DNA of 5,413 nt from positions 1-5,413 of the forward strand of contig UQMY01000055.1 in NCBI GenBank assembly GCA_900542325.1, given 5' to 3'. Shown in pieces: positions 1 to 5,315 of this stretch. Numbering within the stretch: the stretch's first letter is position 1; each line of letters begins with the position of its first letter. The DNA is from an uncultured Collinsella sp. Lineage in GTDB: Bacteria; Actinomycetota; Coriobacteriia; Coriobacteriales; Coriobacteriaceae. The translations under genes and the position numbers were made by a program. The notes below the pieces were generated by a model. The model was not told the DNA's origin. It saw only the letters and a list, made by a program, of their open reading frames with translations, and did not search any database.

Positions 1-1213
1 GGCCGAGGACGGCCACGCGGGCCGCACCCAGCTTGTCGGCCAGCTTGAACTGGCTCTTCAGCGAGCGCTTCTGGTGATCCATCTCGGTCGTGAAGCCGGC
101 GTCGCGACATTCCTGTACGAGCGCGAAGGCCCGGGCGCGCACGGAATCGTCGACGCAGGCCACGAACAGGTCGCACTTCTGGGCCCGCGGGAATTCCACG
201 CCGGCCGCTTCCAGGGCCAGCACGCAGCGCTCGAAGCCGAGCGCGAAGCCGAGACCCGGCGTGGGACGGCCCCCCACCTCCTCGGCCAGCTTGTCGTAGC
301 GCCCGCCGCCGCCGATGGCGTTCTGGGCGCCCATGCCGTTATCGACCTGCACCTCGAATACCGTGCGGGTGTAGTAATCCAGGCCGCGCACGAGCTTGCA
401 GTCCTCCTCGTAAACAACCCCGGCGCCATCGAGCAGAGCCTTCACCGCATCGTAGTGCTCGCGGCACTCGTCGCACAAGTGGTCGGTGATCTTCGGTGCA
501 TCAGCCATAATGGCCGCGCACTGGGGGTTCTTGCAGTCGAACGCCCGCAGCGGGTTCACCTCGGCGCGCGTCATGCAGGTGTCGCACAGCTCGTCGGCGT
601 GCTCGTCCATGTAGGCGCGCACGAGCTCGCGGTAGGCCGGACGGCACTGCTCGCAGCCCATGGAGTTCAACAGAAGGCGCATGGAATCGCGCGGGATGCC
701 CACCTTCTCGTAGAAGCGCATGAGCATGATGATGGCCTCGGCATCGATAGTGGGCTCCTCGGCCCCCAAACATTCCACGCCCACCTGGTTGAACTGGCGC
801 TGGCGCCCCTTCTGCGGACGCTCGGCACGGAACATCGGGCCGGCGTACATGAGCTTCGCCGGGGCCGCGCCCTGGGGCACCAAATCGTGCTGCACTACGG
901 CGCGCACCACGCCGGCCGTGCCCTCGGGGCGAAGTGCCAGGCGCTGCTTGGGCTTGAGTTTGGTGTCGGTGCCCTCGGTAAAGACGCGCTCCAGGTTGGC
1001 ACCGCTGAACACGCGGAACATTTCCTTGCGCACGACGTCGGTCGACTGGCCGATACCGTGGACAAACACGTCCACCTGCTCGATCGCGGGCGTCTCGATG
1101 GGTTTAAAACCAAACGGCTCGAACACGCCAGCCGCAATCTGCTGCATCTTTTGCCAGGCGCGCATCTCGGCGCCGATAAGGTCGCGGGTTCCCTCCGCCT
1201 TCTGTGCCTGCAT
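1..1213 (-). CDS. hisS: Histidyl-tRNA synthetase (class II), 3' end cut off by the window
   Basis: Charges tRNA-His with histidine in the cytoplasm using ATP. Reading leftward from ATG at 1213, 404 codons are open to the edge; HisRS is usually about 420 residues, so only a short C-terminal stretch and the stop are missing. Visible class II signatures: the ATP/histidine loop RPEGTAG at residues 95-101, motif 2 FRAERPQKGRQRQF at 128-141, the HisRS-specific histidine-binding motif LVRGLDYYTRTVFE at 274-287 with Arg276, GGRYDKL at 303-309, and motif 3 GLGFALGFER at 320-329. The anticodon-binding domain starts near residue 345. The insertion between motif 2 and the histidine motif carries eight cysteines (187, 190, 210, 213, 227, 232, 247, 250), a likely zinc site. 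The start is supported by a Shine-Dalgarno AAAGGTG (plus-strand 1221-1227), its AGG core 9 bases upstream. Identity is secure from HisRS-only motifs. The gene is preceded by a hairpin-rich intergenic region. Confidence 0.98.
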   Translation of the reverse strand, partial: MQAQKAEGTRDLIGAEMRAWQKMQQIAAGVFEPFGFKPIETPAIEQVDVFVHGIGQSTDVVRKEMFRVFSGANLERVFTEGTDTKLKPKQRLALRPEGTAGVVRAVVQHDLVPQGAAPAKLMYAGPMFRAERPQKGRQRQFNQVGVECLGAEEPTIDAEAIIMLMRFYEKVGIPRDSMRLLLNSMGCEQCRPAYRELVRAYMDEHADELCDTCMTRAEVNPLRAFDCKNPQCAAIMADAPKITDHLCDECREHYDAVKALLDGAGVVYEEDCKLVRGLDYYTRTVFEVQVDNGMGAQNAIGGGGRYDKLAEEVGGRPTPGLGFALGFERCVLALEAAGVEFPRAQKCDLFVACVDDSVRARAFALVQECRDAGFTTEMDHQKRSLKSQFKLADKLGAARVAVLG

Positions 1214-1255
1214 GGGCAAACACCTTTCTTTTGTATCGCGTCATAGGTAACGGTC

Positions 1256-1261
1256 ATTATA
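1256..1261 (-). promoter_or_regulatory. hisS: Candidate -10 box of the hisS promoter
   Basis: The minus strand reads a perfect TATAAT here, 42 bases upstream of the hisS ATG, implying an untranslated leader of about 36 bases. There is no convincing -35: with a 17-base spacer the hexamer would be CGCCGC at 1279-1284, inside the arm of the neighbouring hairpin. No TG extension precedes the -10 box. The perfect -10 is seen directly; its use as a promoter is inferred. The leader is too short for a T-box riboswitch. Confidence 0.45.
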
Positions 1262-1278
1262 CGGCACAAAGCAGCAAC

Positions 1279-1324
1279 GCGGCGGCGCGTCTGACCGGAC
1301 TCGTTCGGCCAGACGCGCCGCCGC
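1279..1324. repeat. Hairpin 3 of the intergenic array: perfect 15-bp GC-rich inverted repeat
   Basis: The left arm at 1279-1293 (GCGGCGGCGCGTCTG) and right arm at 1310-1324 are perfect reverse complements separated by 16 bases. In the loop, CCG and CGG can add three more pairs after an A/C mismatch. In the direction of transcription the stem is followed by GTTGCTGC, which is not a U-tract, so it is not a canonical intrinsic terminator. It lies between the amidohydrolase-MFS operon and hisS and overlaps the expected -35 position of the hisS promoter candidate. It could block read-through, act as a regulatory site, or be a dispersed repeat. Confidence 0.8.
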
Positions 1325-1329
1325 TGTTT

Positions 1330-1394
1330 GTGATCCCTTTTCCTCCGTCTCCTTCGGATCACGTGATCCCTTGGAGACGGAGGAAAAGGGATCA
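1330..1394. repeat. Hairpin 2 of the intergenic array: nested palindrome with two alternative folds
   Basis: The outer arms at 1331-1352 and 1373-1394 are perfect 22-bp reverse complements. Inside, after three mismatched positions on each side, lies a perfect 14-base palindrome GGATCACGTGATCC (1356-1369). The arms are strongly purine/pyrimidine biased. The same DNA also allows a second fold: GTGATCC at 1330-1336 pairs with GGATCAC at 1356-1362, and TGATCCCTT at 1364-1372 pairs with AAGGGATCA at 1386-1394. That gives two adjacent small hairpins whose loops are complementary to each other. No U-tract follows on either strand. The structure is seen directly; its function (transcript end, repeat element or protein-binding site) is unknown. 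Confidence 0.85.
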
Positions 1395-1404
1395 TTTCGT
1401 AGGC

Positions 1405-1468
1405 CCGTGGCCGCCTTGGAAACCGAATGATGGTATGAGCATCCATTCGGCTTCCAAGGCGGCCACGG
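1405..1468. repeat. Hairpin 1 of the intergenic array: near-perfect 25-bp inverted repeat downstream of the MFS gene
   Basis: Arms at 1405-1429 and 1444-1468 pair over 17 bp, then one mismatch (1422 with 1451), then 7 bp. Three further pairs (1430-1432 with 1440-1442) close a seven-base loop if one C is bulged. It starts 34 bases downstream of the MFS stop codon, where a terminator would be expected, but on the minus strand the stem is followed by GGCCTACGAAATG, not by a run of U. It may still stop transcription or protect the 3' end of the mRNA. Confidence 0.8.
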
Positions 1469-1502
1469 ACAGAACAGACAAACAGGAATAGGCGGCGACC
1501 CG

Positions 1503-2807
1503 CTACTCCCCCGCCACGCTTGCGCGCAGCTTGGCGGCGATGGGCTCGGATGCCAGCAGGAACACGAGCATGACCACGGAGCACGCCAGGCACACGATCC
1601 AGGTGCTCGCAAAGGAGCCCGTGGCATCGAACAGCACGCCCGAGACGATAGCGCCCACGGTGCCGCCGACCATCTCGAGCGAGGTAATGGTGCCCGTGAC
1701 CTTACCGAGGTCGGCCATGCCAAACTGCTTGGACGCGGCGATGGTAGGCGTGATGGTGCCCATGCACGTTCCAACACCAAAGCTCACAGCAGCGACAATA
1801 GGACCGAGGTCCGTCGTCGGGAAACACAGCGCCACGCAGGCGATAATGCACGCAACGGAGCCAAGGATATTGCCAAAGCGCAGGCCAAAGCGGTCATAGA
1901 TCGCACCGAGCGAAATCTTGGCGATAACGACGGTAACCATGTAGGCCGAAAGCACGGTGCCTGCCCACATGGGGTCGTGGCCGCCCGTGACGATCTTGGC
2001 ACCGTTGACGGTAACACTCGTCATGTTGGTAACCTGGTTGGGCAGGATGGCGCCATTGACCAAGCCCATAAAGAGGAAGGCGACGACGAGCAGCCAAAAT
2101 GCCGGGCTCTTCTTGATACGAGACCAGCCGACGCTAACCTCGGGGGCCGTATGCTCGTCCTTATCGCCCGCGGTGGAAACAGACGGATCGCCCGGGTTCT
2201 CGCCGAGCGGCTTCAGGCCAATATCGGAAGGTTTGGTGCGGAAGGAGTAGGCCGTGATGGGCAGTGCCGCCACAATGCAGACGGCAGCGAGTACCAGGAA
2301 CGCAGAGCGCCAGCCAACGCTCACGATGAGCGAGCTCACGATGGGAGACAGAATAGCGCCGCCAAAGCCCGAGCCCGAAAGTGCGATGGAGATGGCAAGG
2401 CCTCGCTTGGCCGTAAACCAGTTGGCGGTCACCAGGCTGATGAGCAGGCGGGTCGAGGCGACGGCAAAGCAGCCCGAGACGGCAAAGAGCACGTAGACCT
2501 GCCACAGCTCACCGACAAAGCTCATACCGGCAAGAACGGCAGAGGTGGCGATTACAGTGAGGGAGCCCAAAACGCGGCCGCTTACTTTATCGGCGACATG
2601 GCCAATGACAAGCGAGCCGATAACGCTCACCACGGTGGAGATGGCGTTGGAGATGTTGTACTGCGCAAGCGTGATGCCCAAGTCGCTTACGATGAGCGGC
2701 TGAAACAGGCTCATGCAGTTAACGAAAATCGTGTAGCACGTGGCCATGATCACAAAGCCGGAGGCCACCACGAGCCAGCCGGGGAAAAATTTACGTTGCT
2801 GGGACAT
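1503..2807 (-). CDS. Major facilitator superfamily transporter, OFA/MCT-like
   Basis: A 434-residue inner-membrane protein with the twelve-helix plan of the major facilitator superfamily. The loop after helix 2 carries motif A, GHVADKVSGR, at residues 69-78, and the equivalent second-half loop is GAIYDRFGLRFG at 301-312. The segment NWFTAKRGLAISIALSGSGFG at 129-149 (tight Arg plus small Ala/Gly/Ser residues) resembles the oxalate-formate antiporter and monocarboxylate transporter branch, so an organic anion or small acid is a reasonable substrate class. A hydrophilic central loop spans about 190-233. An outward-facing stretch at about 259-280, between helices 7 and 8, is rather long and may help define the substrate. 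The start ATG has an ideal AAGGAG Shine-Dalgarno site inside the end of the upstream amidohydrolase gene, so the two are co-translated. The transported compound is not known; an amide conjugate cleaved by the partner enzyme is an inference from the pairing. Confidence 0.9.
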   Translation of the reverse strand: MSQQRKFFPGWLVVASGFVIMATCYTIFVNCMSLFQPLIVSDLGITLAQYNISNAISTVVSVIGSLVIGHVADKVSGRVLGSLTVIATSAVLAGMSFVGELWQVYVLFAVSGCFAVASTRLLISLVTANWFTAKRGLAISIALSGSGFGGAILSPIVSSLIVSVGWRSAFLVLAAVCIVAALPITAYSFRTKPSDIGLKPLGENPGDPSVSTAGDKDEHTAPEVSVGWSRIKKSPAFWLLVVAFLFMGLVNGAILPNQVTNMTSVTVNGAKIVTGGHDPMWAGTVLSAYMVTVVIAKISLGAIYDRFGLRFGNILGSVACIIACVALCFPTTDLGPIVAAVSFGVGTCMGTITPTIAASKQFGMADLGKVTGTITSLEMVGGTVGAIVSGVLFDATGSFASTWIVCLACSVVMLVFLLASEPIAAKLRASVAGE

Positions 2808-2810
2808 GGA

Positions 2811-4109
2811 TTACTCCTTGTGGTCCGCAATGTATCCGAGAGCGACGGCGGCATAAGCCGCGGCGCCGAGGGGAAGCTCGGCATCGTTAAAGCGCGCCTT
2901 GGGATGATGCTGGGCAAAATGCTCGTCCGTATCGGTCACGGCCGCGCCCACCGTAAAGTACGCACTTGGGATCTCGCTCGAGATAAGTGCGAAATCCTCG
3001 CTCGCCATGGCGTGGAATAGCGGCAGGAAGGCAGCCTTGGGCAGCACCGCGCCCACGTAGCCAAGCGAGGCCTGGGTCATATCGCTGTCGAGCACGAGCG
3101 GCGGAACGTCCGAAAGCGTCTCGATGGTTGCCAGCGTACGATATGTTGCGGCAACGCCGTTGACGACCTCCGCGATGCGGGTCTTAAGGTGAGCCATGAG
3201 CTCGACATCGAAGCCGCGCAACGTTCCCTCGAGCACGCAGGTGTCGGGGATGACGTTGGCCGCCAAACCGCCAGCGAACTTACCCACGGTAAGCGCGACC
3301 TCCTTGGCCGCCGGCACCTCGCGAGAGATAAGCTCCTGAAGCGCCAGGTGCACATGCACGCCGGCCGTGATGGGGTCGATGCAGATCTCGGGGCTCGAGC
3401 CATGGCCACCCTTGCCCTGCAGCGTGATGCGGAAACCGTACACGCCCGAGAGCGCCGGACTCCCATAGAGCACCAGGCCAAGCGGCGACTGGCTATTGAC
3501 ATGCATGGCAAAGGCGGCCTGGGGACGCGGGTTCTGCAGCAGACCGTCGGCGATGGCGGCGCGGGCACCCTCAAAGGTTTCCTCGCCCGGCTGGAACAGC
3601 AACTTAACTGTGGCGTTAGCGTCGACAAGCTCGGACTCGCGGGCCTTGAGCAAATGGGCCGCGCCGAGCAGCGCCGTCGCATGCATATCGTGGCCACAAG
3701 CGTGCATGCAGCCGTTGGTGGAAGCGAAAGGCTCGCCCGATTCCTCGACAACGGGCAGGGCATCCATGTCGCCGCGAAGCATGATGACCGTACCGGCCTG
3801 TTCGTCCGTGCAGACGCCATTGCCCTGGGCCGCGGCGGCACCGGCGCCGACAAGGCCCACAACACAGGAACCATCGACGAGCGTGGCAAATGGGATTTCC
3901 ATCTCGGTCAGGCGCGCTTGAATATACGCAGAGGTCTGCGGGAGGCTATTACCCAGCTCGGGCATCTGGTGTAAATCGTGTCGCCACACAGCGAGCTCGT
4001 CTGCAAAAGCCTGAGCTTCTGCAACGAGACCGTCACCGATAGCGGCCTGCGCCGCTGCGGTGGCCTTGGGCGCTGATTGCGGTTGAAGATCGGACAGAGC
4101 TGGTGCCAT
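2811..4109 (-). CDS. M20D-type metallo-amidohydrolase (N-acyl/aminoacyl amidase-like)
   Basis: A 432-residue cytoplasmic metallopeptidase-fold enzyme of the M20 family, subfamily D (hippurate hydrolase, IAA-amino acid hydrolase and AbgB relatives), which cleave the amide bond of N-acyl or aminoacyl conjugates. Signatures: RHDLHQMPELG at residues 43-53; LRGDMDALP at 111-119; MHACGHDMH at 135-143 with presumed metal ligands Cys138 and His140; FQPGEE at 172-177 with the catalytic/metal glutamates; AMHV with His203; the dimerisation-domain motif GKGGHGSSPE at 232-241; ANVIPDTCVLEGTLRG at 284-299; ASEDF at 369-373; and HHPKARFNDAELP at 401-413 with the last ligand histidine. All expected ligands are present, so it should be active. 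ATG at 4109 is chosen because GGAGG lies six bases upstream; an 18-codon extension to a TTG at 4163 has no such site. Oddities are an Ala-rich N-terminus of about 40 residues and an Ala/Gly-rich insertion at about 88-105. First gene of an operon with the MFS transporter; natural substrate unknown. Confidence 0.93.
   Translation of the reverse strand: MAPALSDLQPQSAPKATAAAQAAIGDGLVAEAQAFADELAVWRHDLHQMPELGNSLPQTSAYIQARLTEMEIPFATLVDGSCVVGLVGAGAAAAQGNGVCTDEQAGTVIMLRGDMDALPVVEESGEPFASTNGCMHACGHDMHATALLGAAHLLKARESELVDANATVKLLFQPGEETFEGARAAIADGLLQNPRPQAAFAMHVNSQSPLGLVLYGSPALSGVYGFRITLQGKGGHGSSPEICIDPITAGVHVHLALQELISREVPAAKEVALTVGKFAGGLAANVIPDTCVLEGTLRGFDVELMAHLKTRIAEVVNGVAATYRTLATIETLSDVPPLVLDSDMTQASLGYVGAVLPKAAFLPLFHAMASEDFALISSEIPSAYFTVGAAVTDTDEHFAQHHPKARFNDAELPLGAAAYAAVALGYIADHKE
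2814..2819 (-). promoter_or_regulatory. Ribosome binding site of the MFS gene, inside the amidohydrolase gene
   Basis: The minus strand reads AAGGAG, six bases before the MFS ATG at 2807. These six bases are also the last two sense codons (Lys-Glu) of the amidohydrolase, immediately before its TAA. Only three bases separate that stop from the MFS start, so translational coupling within one mRNA is expected. Confidence 0.85.
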
Positions 4110-4115
4110 AAATGC

Positions 4116-4120
4116 CCTCC
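4116..4120 (-). promoter_or_regulatory. Ribosome binding site fixing the amidohydrolase start
   Basis: The minus strand reads GGAGG, six bases before the ATG at 4109. This is the strongest Shine-Dalgarno match near the gene and favours this ATG over the in-frame TTG at 4163. Confidence 0.85.
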
Positions 4121-4139
4121 AGTAACGTTTTTGCAGCAA

Positions 4140-4161
4140 GCACTTTGATAGCGTAAAGTGC
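4140..4161. promoter_or_regulatory. Inverted repeat upstream of the amidohydrolase-MFS operon, possible operator
   Basis: GCACTTT (4140-4146) and AAAGTGC (4155-4161) form a perfect 7-bp inverted repeat around eight bases. It sits 30-52 bases upstream of the amidohydrolase ATG and downstream of the terminator at 4188-4213, the only interval where this operon's promoter can be if it is not transcribed by read-through. I see no strong -35/-10 pair here; TATCAA within the repeat spacer on the minus strand is the best -10-like hexamer. Repressor binding is inferred from position and symmetry only. Confidence 0.35.
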
Positions 4162-4187
4162 AAGGTACAACTTTAAGGGCGACGCAT

Positions 4188-4213
4188 AAAAAATGCCGCC
4201 CCGAGAGGGCGGC
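4188..4213 (-). terminator. Intrinsic terminator of the DMT transporter gene
   Basis: On the minus strand a perfect 7-bp stem (GCCGCCC / GGGCGGC) closes a five-base loop TCTCG and is followed by one A and then six T. It begins 12 bases past the DMT stop codon. It separates the DMT unit from the amidohydrolase-MFS operon. Confidence 0.93.
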
Positions 4214-4225
4214 GCAACAAGTTGT

Positions 4226-5209
4226 TTACAATTGCGGGCGCGGCTTTTTGCGCAAAAAATCGAAGTGAGTCTCGCTCAAGATAATCGACAGGAAGATAAG
4301 CACGAAGCCGGCGAGCAGGCGCGAGGTGAGCGCCTCCCCCATCAGCAGCACCGAAAACAACACGCCCGAAGGCGACTCCATCGAAAGAAGCAGTGAGCCC
4401 GTCGAGGCGGGGACATGCGCCAAACCGACGTTTTGGACGAGCAGCGCCGCGCATGTGCAGCCCACCGAGAGGAAAACAGCCACACCGATAAACTCCGGCG
4501 TCCATGCAGAGAGGGGCGCCTGAGTCTCGAATAGCAGCGACGTGATTAAACTCAAAACGCCATTGCCCACAAACATCCAAAACGTGATGACGTTGATGTC
4601 CATCTTGCGACCGTACTTGGCAGTCACCGCCATCTGGATGGCGAAGAAGATCGCGCCGCCCAAGGTAATAACATCGCCGGCATTGAACTCGACGCTATCG
4701 AGCGCTACCAGGCCAATACCCGCCAGGCACAACAACGCTGCACCCAGGTTATACCGGGTAAGCTTTTCACCGCTCAGGACATAGCTTGCAAACGGCACAA
4801 GGATGCAATACGTGCCGGTCAAAAAAGCGCTCTTGCCCGCCGTGGTCTGTGCCAGGCCGATCGTCTGCAAACCGTAGGCACCCCACATGAGCGCGCCCAT
4901 GCCAAGCCCGACGATCAGGTTGCGGGCATTGAAATGAGCGATGATGCGCTTATGGAAAATTGCAAACATAACCAGTGATGCCGGGAGAAAGCGAACATAG
5001 ACCAGCTCGAACACCGGAATGGTGTCGAGTGCGTCCTTCATAGTGGTAAAGGAGTAGCCCCAGATAATCGCCACCGAAAGCAGTAGAACTTTCCAGAACA
5101 ACGGCGAGCGTGCGCCGGCACCCCGGGGAATACCACCCGCGCCCAAATCCTCACGGGCTACAGGGCTATCGGGCATGTTTTCGATTTCGTTGGCAGCGTA
5201 TTGGGCCAT
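4226..5209 (-). CDS. DMT superfamily (EamA-type) transporter, ten transmembrane helices
   Basis: A 327-residue inner-membrane protein of the drug/metabolite transporter superfamily with two EamA repeats. Ten hydrophobic segments lie at about 40-58, 68-86, 98-115, 124-145, 152-170, 178-196, 206-226, 239-258, 270-290 and 295-313. Family hallmarks are the IIWGYSF helix-1 motif (48-54), TTAGKSAFLTGTYCILVPF (122-140) before helix 4, and the second-repeat counterpart VPASTGSLLLSMESPSGVLF (266-285), where the proline and Glu278 typical of EamA helix 9 are visible. A hydrophilic N-terminal tail of about 38 residues precedes helix 1, longer than usual. The C-terminus ends in a basic tail RKKPRPQL. ATG at 5209 has GAGG seven bases upstream; an in-frame GTG at 5224 would add five residues but lacks a good site. 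Members export or import amino acids, nucleosides, drugs or other metabolites; the substrate is not predictable here. Its own promoter and terminator suggest a single-gene unit. Confidence 0.92.
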   Translation of the reverse strand: MAQYAANEIENMPDSPVAREDLGAGGIPRGAGARSPLFWKVLLLSVAIIWGYSFTTMKDALDTIPVFELVYVRFLPASLVMFAIFHKRIIAHFNARNLIVGLGMGALMWGAYGLQTIGLAQTTAGKSAFLTGTYCILVPFASYVLSGEKLTRYNLGAALLCLAGIGLVALDSVEFNAGDVITLGGAIFFAIQMAVTAKYGRKMDINVITFWMFVGNGVLSLITSLLFETQAPLSAWTPEFIGVAVFLSVGCTCAALLVQNVGLAHVPASTGSLLLSMESPSGVLFSVLLMGEALTSRLLAGFVLIFLSIILSETHFDFLRKKPRPQL

Positions 5210-5216
5210 GGAACAT

Positions 5217-5220
5217 CCTC
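5217..5220 (-). promoter_or_regulatory. Ribosome binding site deciding the DMT start
   Basis: The minus strand reads GAGG seven bases before the ATG at 5209. It lies inside the five-codon extension that would begin at the alternative GTG at 5224, which is evidence against that longer form. Confidence 0.65.
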
Positions 5221-5249
5221 GCACTCAATCTGGGCGTGGTGTCCGCACG

Positions 5250-5278
5250 CGTATGGCTGCGTGCCGCCTCATGGTCAA
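5250..5278 (-). promoter_or_regulatory. Candidate promoter of the DMT transporter gene
   Basis: The minus strand has TTGACC (5273-5278, five of six matches to the -35 consensus), a 17-base spacer, and CATACG (5250-5255, three of six matches to the -10 consensus). The predicted transcript would start near 5243 with a leader of about 34 bases. The -35 is good, the -10 weak. Its first two T bases are the end of the U-tract of the preceding terminator. Confidence 0.4.
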
Positions 5279-5315
5279 ATAAAAACGGGACGCGCCGGAC
5301 CCCCGGCACGCCCCG
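5277..5315 (-). terminator. Intrinsic terminator of an unseen upstream transcript
   Basis: On the minus strand the arms CGGGGCGTGCCGG and CCGGCGCGTCCCG pair over 13 bp (two are G-T pairs) around the loop GGGT, followed by TTTTTATTT. This is a strong Rho-independent terminator. It must end a minus-strand transcript entering from beyond the right edge of the window. Confidence 0.93.

Noticed and set aside
74..1246. A 390-codon open frame on the plus strand opposite hisS
   Set aside because: Its codons are the exact complements of the hisS codons. In GC-rich genes the antisense in-register frame stays open because TTA, CTA and TCA codons are rarely used. hisS has all family motifs, so this frame is a shadow.
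1214..1260. T-box riboswitch or histidine leader-peptide attenuator upstream of hisS
   Set aside because: The leader after the candidate -10 is only about 36 bases, with no run of His codons, no T-box sequence and no terminator next to the start codon.
1330..1394. Insertion sequence terminal repeats or an attachment site
   Set aside because: The arms are only 20 bases apart with no gene between them, and no flanking target duplication could be seen.
1270..1470. CRISPR array
   Set aside because: The three repeats differ from one another in sequence and are each palindromic, without regularly spaced identical direct repeats.
1204..1491. Open frames through the hairpin array on both strands (for example 95 codons on plus)
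   Set aside because: The peptides simply mirror the inverted repeats, have no ribosome binding site, and the plus-strand frame starts inside hisS. The signal is the palindromes, not coding.
1977..3020. A 347-codon plus-strand open frame spanning the MFS-amidohydrolase junction
   Set aside because: It is in antisense register with both genes, which share a frame, has an Arg/Ala/Gly/His-rich unnatural composition and no domain I recognise.
3189..3974. A 261-codon plus-strand open frame opposite the amidohydrolase
   Set aside because: It is in antisense register with a gene that has every M20D motif, so it is explained by codon bias.
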